Shown in pieces: positions 59,823-64,000 of a stretch of DNA of 64,000 nucleotides (its first letter is position 1; every line of letters begins with the position of its first letter). The notes under the pieces are model-generated. The model made no database searches. It saw only the letters and a list, made by a program, of their open reading frames with translations, and was not told the origin of the DNA. Position numbers and translations under genes: made by a program. Source of the stretch: CAYZZU01 sp964483105 (GTDB lineage Bacteria; CG2-30-53-67); contig CAYZZU010000003.1 in NCBI GenBank assembly GCA_964483105.1, positions 58,453-122,452 of the forward strand. Direction: 5' to 3'.

Positions 59823-60581
59823 ATGCCCATCGAAATCCTGACTCCAGTCTCGGCCTTCATCTTCGGGGCCGTGATCGGCAGCTTTCTGAATGTCTGTATC
59901 TATCGAATTCCGAGAAGGCAGTCGCTTGCTTTTCCCGGCTCTCACTGTCCCTGTTGTGATGCGCCGATTCGATTTTACGACAACATCCCGATTTTAAGCT
60001 GGTTTTTTCTCGGGGGCCGATGCAGAAACTGCAGGAGTCCGATCTCTTTCCAATATCCCCTGGTGGAATTCCTGAATGCCGCGGCCTACCTCTATCTCTT
60101 TCTCCGGTTCGGGCTCTCCGCACGGATGATCCTCTACGCCCTTTTTCTGTCGGCCCTGCTGGTGGTCACGGTGATTGACCTGCAGCACCGGATCATTCCG
60201 GATCTGATCAGTCTACCCGGAGTCGGAGTCGGGCTTGCCGCCGGTTTCTGGATCTCTCCGCCGGGATTTTTCAATGCCCTGATCGGCGCGGTCGCGGGGT
60301 GGGCGCTCTTTTATACGATCGCCGTTGTCAGCCGGGGCGGTATGGGAGGAGGAGACATCAAGCTGATCGCCATGATAGGGGCCTTCCTGGGGTGGAAGAA
60401 GATGCTTCTCACGATTATGCTGGGGGCGGGAGCCGGATCGATCGTCGGAATCACCCTGATGATTTTTTTCCGTAAGGACAGAAAGTATGCGGTTCCTTTC
60501 GGTCCATTCCTCTCCCTGGGGGCGTTGATCAGTCTCTTCTGGGGAAAGGAGCTGATCGCGTGGTACCTGCGTCTTTTTTAA
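59823..60581 (+). CDS. pilD: Prepilin peptidase/N-methyltransferase PilD
   Basis: PilD cleaves the leader of prepilins and methylates the new N-terminus. It has G-S-F-L-N-V-C-I-Y-R-I-P, two Cys pairs (C-P-C-C and C-R-N-C) for zinc, and the two catalytic aspartates in V-I-D-L-Q-H-R-I-I-P-D and G-G-G-D-I-K-L-I-A-M-I-G. About eight membrane helices. Length 252 aa from ATG 59823. The two pilins upstream are its expected substrates. Confidence 0.95.
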   Translation: MPIEILTPVSAFIFGAVIGSFLNVCIYRIPRRQSLAFPGSHCPCCDAPIRFYDNIPILSWFFLGGRCRNCRSPISFQYPLVEFLNAAAYLYLFLRFGLSARMILYALFLSALLVVTVIDLQHRIIPDLISLPGVGVGLAAGFWISPPGFFNALIGAVAGWALFYTIAVVSRGGMGGGDIKLIAMIGAFLGWKKMLLTIMLGAGAGSIVGITLMIFFRKDRKYAVPFGPFLSLGALISLFWGKELIAWYLRLF

Positions 60582-60600
60582 AGAATGCCCGGACAGGAAG

Positions 60601-61917
60601 ATGGAGATCATAGTCAATTACGAGATTCTGAAATCCGCTTTTCTCATCATTGCCATCCTTTTTTTTGTTCTTCTTTTAGCGATTTACGCACTTCTGAAGA
60701 TCCGAAGGGGATATCGCCAGGTCTCGAAGAGCGACCTTACGCTCGAGAAGCACCGGATCGGTGGTGCGAACAAGGAGATCTCCTTTGTCTTCGATACCTT
60801 TCAACAGACCTTGAAGGAGATCACCCTGAAAAAGCAGGAACTGATCCGGATGCACCAGGACGCGGTCGATCAAGTCCGGCAGATGGAGCGGTATAATGAG
60901 TGCATCCTTGAAAGCATGGTCAGCGGCGTGGTGGCCTTCGATTGTCGGGAGAAACTAACCGCCATGAACGAAGCCGCCGCAGAAATTCTGGAGTGGCCAG
61001 CTGATATCAGTCCGATCGGAAGGTCCGGTCAGGAGATCCTGAAGGGTTCTTCCCAGATGAAGGCTGTTTTGACTGCCGTCCTTCAGGAAAATCGGAGAAT
61101 TCTCCGTGAAGAGGTTACCTTTCATGGAGGAGAGGGCATCCGGAAATGGCTTGGCGTGAACGCGTCGCCTTTGATCGGAGCCGACGGCGGAATGATCGGT
61201 GCGACCATACTTTTCACGGATCTGACCCAGGTTAAGGAGCTGCAACGGCAGGTGGAACTCAAGAACCGTCTGGCCGTCATGGGAGAGATGTCCGCCGGAA
61301 TTGCACACGAGTTCAGAAATTCCCTCGGAGCCATCTTAGGATACGCACGACTGATCGATCGCCAGGGTGGGGGAGACGAGCTTCTCCGGGAAGCGGCCGA
61401 GGGGATTATCTCGGAGGTGAAGAGTTTTGATGCCATGCTTGCGGATTTTCTCCAGTTTGCGAGACCGACTGAACTGAACCGGGAAGAATGTGATCTTGCC
61501 GCCATTGCGCGGGATGCCGTGGATCTTCTCTCTGATGAATCGGAGAAAAGAGGAGCGAGGGTGGAATTGACGGCGGCAGTGGTCCCAACTGTCCTGGCGG
61601 ATCCCACTCTGATCCGGCAGGCCATAATCAACCTGGTGAAAAACGCCCTCCAGGCGACAGGAGACGCGGGACAGATCCAGGTCGATGTCCGCCCCGAAGG
61701 AAACCAGGTGCAAATCCGGGTTCAGGACAACGGGAGCGGGATATCCGAAGAGGACCAGAAACGGATCTTCGAACCTTTTTTCACGACCAAGCGGGACGGA
61801 ACCGGGCTGGGTCTTGCCATCACCCAGAAGACCATTCTGGCACATCATGGGGAGATAACGATCAAGAGTGATCCGGGGCAGGGGACAATGATGATTGTAT
61901 CCCTTCCGATGGGATAA
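60601..61917 (+). CDS. pilS: Sensor histidine kinase, PilS-like
   Basis: The 438-residue kinase has one N-terminal membrane helix (about 12-33), a cytoplasmic PAS domain (I-L-E-S-M-V-S-G-V-V-A-F-D, from about residue 101), a HisKA domain with H236 in G-I-A-H-E-F-R-N-S-L-G-A-I, and an ATPase domain with N-L-V-K-N-A-L-Q-A, D-N-G-S-G-I and G-L-G-L-A-I. It differs from classic PilS, which has six helices, so its input signal may be cytoplasmic. The link to PilR and pilA by position favours the pilS call over other NtrB-like kinases. Confidence 0.85.
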   Translation: MEIIVNYEILKSAFLIIAILFFVLLLAIYALLKIRRGYRQVSKSDLTLEKHRIGGANKEISFVFDTFQQTLKEITLKKQELIRMHQDAVDQVRQMERYNECILESMVSGVVAFDCREKLTAMNEAAAEILEWPADISPIGRSGQEILKGSSQMKAVLTAVLQENRRILREEVTFHGGEGIRKWLGVNASPLIGADGGMIGATILFTDLTQVKELQRQVELKNRLAVMGEMSAGIAHEFRNSLGAILGYARLIDRQGGGDELLREAAEGIISEVKSFDAMLADFLQFARPTELNREECDLAAIARDAVDLLSDESEKRGARVELTAAVVPTVLADPTLIRQAIINLVKNALQATGDAGQIQVDVRPEGNQVQIRVQDNGSGISEEDQKRIFEPFFTTKRDGTGLGLAITQKTILAHHGEITIKSDPGQGTMMIVSLPMG

Positions 61918-61955
61918 AACATAGGCACAGAGGGGCAGATGGGCGAAGTAAGCCT

Positions 61956-62158
61956 ATAAAGACCTATCGTGATTTGAAGGTCTGGCAGAAAGCCATATCC
62001 CTGGTAACATAAATTTATCGGGAAACGAGACTGTGCCCCTCGGATGAGCGCTACGGTTTGACATCTCAGTTGCGCAGAAGTGCTGTTTCCATACCTGCAA
62101 ACATGGCGGAAGGTTATGGCAGGAGTTCAACCCAAGATTACATCCGATTGTTTTTAAC
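61956..62158 (+). pseudogene. Decayed four-helix-bundle (23S rRNA IVP/S23-type) gene fragment
   Basis: In the frame beginning ATA-AAG-ACC, K-T-Y-R-D-L-K-V-W-Q-K-A-I can be read, then after an in-frame TAA, I-Y-R-E-T-R-L-C-P-S-D-E-R-Y-G-L, then Q-L-R-R-S-A-V-S-I-P-A-N-M-A-E-G-Y-G-R-S and D-Y-I-R-L-F-L. These match the small four-helix-bundle proteins (TIGR02436) encoded by intervening sequences of 23S rRNA genes and by mobile copies elsewhere. The ATG is lost, one stop interrupts it and the last third is missing, as the pilR start cuts it off. Confidence 0.85.
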
Positions 62159-63538
62159 ATGGACAATATCCTTCTTGTAGAAGACAAAAAGAGCATGCGG
62201 CGTATGCTTTCTCAAACACTGCGTACGGAAGGCTATCAGGTCTTCGAGGCTGCAGACGGTGGGGAAGCCATGGATCTTTACCGCAGGAACTGGATTGACC
62301 TCATTCTGACGGATCTCCAGATGCCGGAGATGGACGGTCTGGATCTTCTCCGGGCGATCAAGGAAGAGGGTGCCTTGGTCGATGTCATTATCATGACCGC
62401 TTATGGAACGATTGAGCGGGCCGTGGAAGCCATGAAAATCGGGGCGCTTGACTTTATCACCAAGCCTTTTGATACGGACTATCTCCTGATTTTGATCAGA
62501 CGGGCGCTGAATAACCGAAAACTTTTCCGGGAAAATATGGTCCTGCGGAAGGCCTTCCTGAAACAATTCGGTATGCCGGAGATCATCGGGAAGAGTCCGG
62601 CCATCCGGGATACCGCGGAAAAAATACAGAAAGTGGCATCCACAGGCAGCCCTGTCTTTCTGATGGGAGAGAGCGGCACCGGCAAGGAACTCTTCGCCCG
62701 GGCCGTACATCAGTTGAGCGATCGGAAGGAATCCAGCTTCGTGGCTATCAACTGCGCGGCCATCCCTTCGGAGCTTCTGGAAAGTGAACTCTTCGGATAT
62801 GAAAAGGGGGCATTCACCGGAGCTGACCGCCGCAAGATCGGATACTTCGAACTGGCGCACCGGGGCACACTGTTTCTGGATGAGGTTTCCGAACTTCCCC
62901 TTTCCCTGCAGAGCAAGCTCCTCCGGGTCCTTCAGGAAAAGGTGTTACAGAGATTGGGAGGAACCCAGACCATTCGGGTGGATACCCGAATTATTTCCGC
63001 CTCGAACAGGGATGTGGAAGAATTGATCCGGGAAGGTCGGTTCCGTGAGGATCTCTTTTATAGGCTCGGGGTGGTGCCCCTCCGGATCCCCCCCCTTCGG
63101 GAACGGAAAGAAGATATCCCGCTCCTGGTTGAACATTTCCTTGCACGATTCGAAAAAGAGTTGAACCGGCCGGGTCTCCATCTGGATGACAAGGCGCTCC
63201 CCTTCCTGCAGGAACAGGAGTGGAGAGGGAACATCCGCGAGCTGGAAAACTGTATCGAACGGGGAGCGATCCTCTGTTCCGGAAACAAGATCCGCGTTGA
63301 AGATATGGGCATCCGTGAAACATCCATCCGGCCTGCCGGTCCGGAATGCGACGTTTTTGGGGGGAGTCTCCAGGAAGTTTCGGCCCGCGCCGCCGCCAAG
63401 GCGGAACGGAGGATGATCGCCGCCGTCCTGGAAGAGACGGGGTGGAACAAAAGCCGCGCCGCGAAGCGTCTCAAGGTCAGCTACAAGACCCTCCTGACCA
63501 AGATTAAGGACTATGACCTGGAAAAGGAGAGGGGATAA
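62159..63538 (+). CDS. pilR: Sigma-54 dependent response regulator PilR
   Basis: PilR activates pilA transcription when phosphorylated. A receiver domain with D52 in L-I-L-T-D-L-Q-M-P-E-M-D-G is followed by an AAA+ domain with Walker A G-E-S-G-T-G-K-E (170-177) and G-A-F-T-G-A (217-222), the loop contacting sigma-54. The C-terminal Fis-type helix-turn-helix contains W-N-K-S-R-A-A-K-R-L-K-V-S-Y-K-T-L. Length 459 aa. The ATG has no clear ribosome site, perhaps a result of the inserted fragment just upstream. Confidence 0.92.
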   Translation: MDNILLVEDKKSMRRMLSQTLRTEGYQVFEAADGGEAMDLYRRNWIDLILTDLQMPEMDGLDLLRAIKEEGALVDVIIMTAYGTIERAVEAMKIGALDFITKPFDTDYLLILIRRALNNRKLFRENMVLRKAFLKQFGMPEIIGKSPAIRDTAEKIQKVASTGSPVFLMGESGTGKELFARAVHQLSDRKESSFVAINCAAIPSELLESELFGYEKGAFTGADRRKIGYFELAHRGTLFLDEVSELPLSLQSKLLRVLQEKVLQRLGGTQTIRVDTRIISASNRDVEELIREGRFREDLFYRLGVVPLRIPPLRERKEDIPLLVEHFLARFEKELNRPGLHLDDKALPFLQEQEWRGNIRELENCIERGAILCSGNKIRVEDMGIRETSIRPAGPECDVFGGSLQEVSARAAAKAERRMIAAVLEETGWNKSRAAKRLKVSYKTLLTKIKDYDLEKERG

Positions 63539-63554
63539 TCCCCGGCGCCTTCTC

Positions 63555-64000
63555 TCAACTCCCCGGGCTCATACAGGATGGGATCTCATCGCAGGAATCG
63601 TAATGCATGGTCTCGTCGTTGGCCGTCACGTCAATCCCGCCGGTAGTAGGATCAACCTGCATCTCCGCGTTCCCCTCTCCCTGAATAATGATGTGCCCTT
63701 CCTGCGGACAATCCGAGTCCGATAAATTAGAAAAGAGGAGGGGACTTTGGGTGTTCACGCTGATCATCCCGGTAGTACAGCTTGTCTGGATCTTCCCGTC
63801 CATACTGACGGAGGTGTTCTCTCCGTCGTCCTGGATGCTCAAGTCAAAGGCTTCGTAGGTCTCGCTGAAGGGACCATCGGCATCATTCCCGGATAGTGTT
63901 CCGTTGATGGTCATATCCATCCCGGTGATCTCCCCGGTGTCTGGATTGTCAGCGGTCGGATTAAACCCCGCCAGGGGTGGTCGGTTCAAACCCAGCCAGT
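63555..64000 (-). CDS. Unknown protein, C-terminal part (continues past the window)
   Basis: The minus-strand frame is open from 64000 to the stop at 63555. A TTG at 63989 would give 144 aa, but the frame stays open upstream, so the true start is outside. The sequence is acidic and Ser/Thr/Gly-rich with alternating strand-like patterns and four cysteines (two near the end, S-C-D-E-I-P-S-C), suggestive of an exported beta-rich protein. No family is recognised. It converges on pilR with a 16-bp gap. Confidence 0.55.
   Translation of the reverse strand, partial: WLGLNRPPLAGFNPTADNPDTGEITGMDMTINGTLSGNDADGPFSETYEAFDLSIQDDGENTSVSMDGKIQTSCTTGMISVNTQSPLLFSNLSDSDCPQEGHIIIQGEGNAEMQVDPTTGGIDVTANDETMHYDSCDEIPSCMSPGS

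Noticed and set aside
1..64000. CRISPR arrays, tRNA or rRNA genes, prophage or integrase genes
   Set aside because: Looked for while reading; no spaced direct repeats, cloverleaf or such protein families were found, apart from the rRNA-intron-type gene fragment at 61956.
63960..64000. tRNA-like GGTTCAAACCC near the right edge
   Set aside because: No acceptor or anticodon stems fit around it, and it lies in an open minus-strand reading frame.

Overview
The window comes from a flagellated, chemotactic, piliated Gram-negative bacterium. Gene content and order point to Deltaproteobacteria/Desulfobacterota or a close neighbour: motAB-fliLMNOPQR-flhBAFG-fliA running into a che cluster, a chemoreceptor with a c-type haem motif, HDOD and HD-GYP proteins, a zapB-zapA-6S RNA block, rny-ymdB-xseA, and pilD-pilS-pilR. 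This placement is inference; the window holds no rRNA gene or other marker that would settle it. Nearly all genes are on the + strand, tightly packed, often with 1-20 bp overlaps.

Layout. (1) 1-2214: end of a hook operon (TIGR02530-type protein, hook protein FlgE). (2) 2215-3015: an 800-bp gap with repeats and, at its end, a consensus sigma-54 promoter. (3) 3016-15103: stator (MotA/MotB), FliL, switch proteins (FliM, FliN), export gate (FliO-R, FlhB, FlhA), flagellar placement GTPase/ATPase (FlhF, FlhG) and sigma-28 (FliA). (4) 15184-26797: a candidate sigma-28 promoter, then a large HEAT-repeat protein, CheR, two CheY-type receivers, CheA, CheB, an MCP with a periplasmic CxxCH haem site, HDOD protein, CheW, an HD-GYP c-di-GMP phosphodiesterase and a small unknown. 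(5) 26866-27976: zapB-like, zapA and 6S RNA. (6) 28490-43280: housekeeping run rarA, rny, ymdB, xseA, comEA, comEC, xseB, ispA, dxs, tlyA, uracil-DNA glycosylase and a class III nucleotidyl cyclase. (7) 43348-55675: a glycan cluster with its own promoter. It holds a polyprenyl-phosphate sugar synthase-like GT2, four further glycosyltransferases, a Wzx-type flippase, a methyltransferase, and two multi-spanning TPR proteins of the GT-C/TMTC type that flank the rest. (8) 55894-57085: a sigma-54 promoter and two type IV pilins. (9) 57121-59453: a defence/stabilisation island with three toxin-antitoxin pairs, a toxin relic and REP-like repeats. (10) 59823-63538: prepilin peptidase PilD, sensor kinase PilS, a decayed four-helix-bundle (23S IVP-type) gene, and the sigma-54 activator PilR. 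(11) 63555-64000: the 3' end of an unknown minus-strand gene.

How the parts fit. Sigma-54 appears to drive both motility machines (motA operon and pilA), with PilS/PilR as the likely pilus circuit; FliA then drives the late chemotaxis genes. The glycan cluster lies directly upstream of the pilin genes, so its most economical role is glycosylation of pilin or another surface protein. It pairs a DPM1-like donor synthase with two TMTC-like proteins, as in eukaryotic O-mannosylation. The most unusual single observation is a PIN toxin (57195-57665) that carries at its C-terminus the tail of the neighbouring AbrB-type antitoxin, followed by the remnant of the second PIN gene: the scar of an old recombination between two toxin-antitoxin modules.
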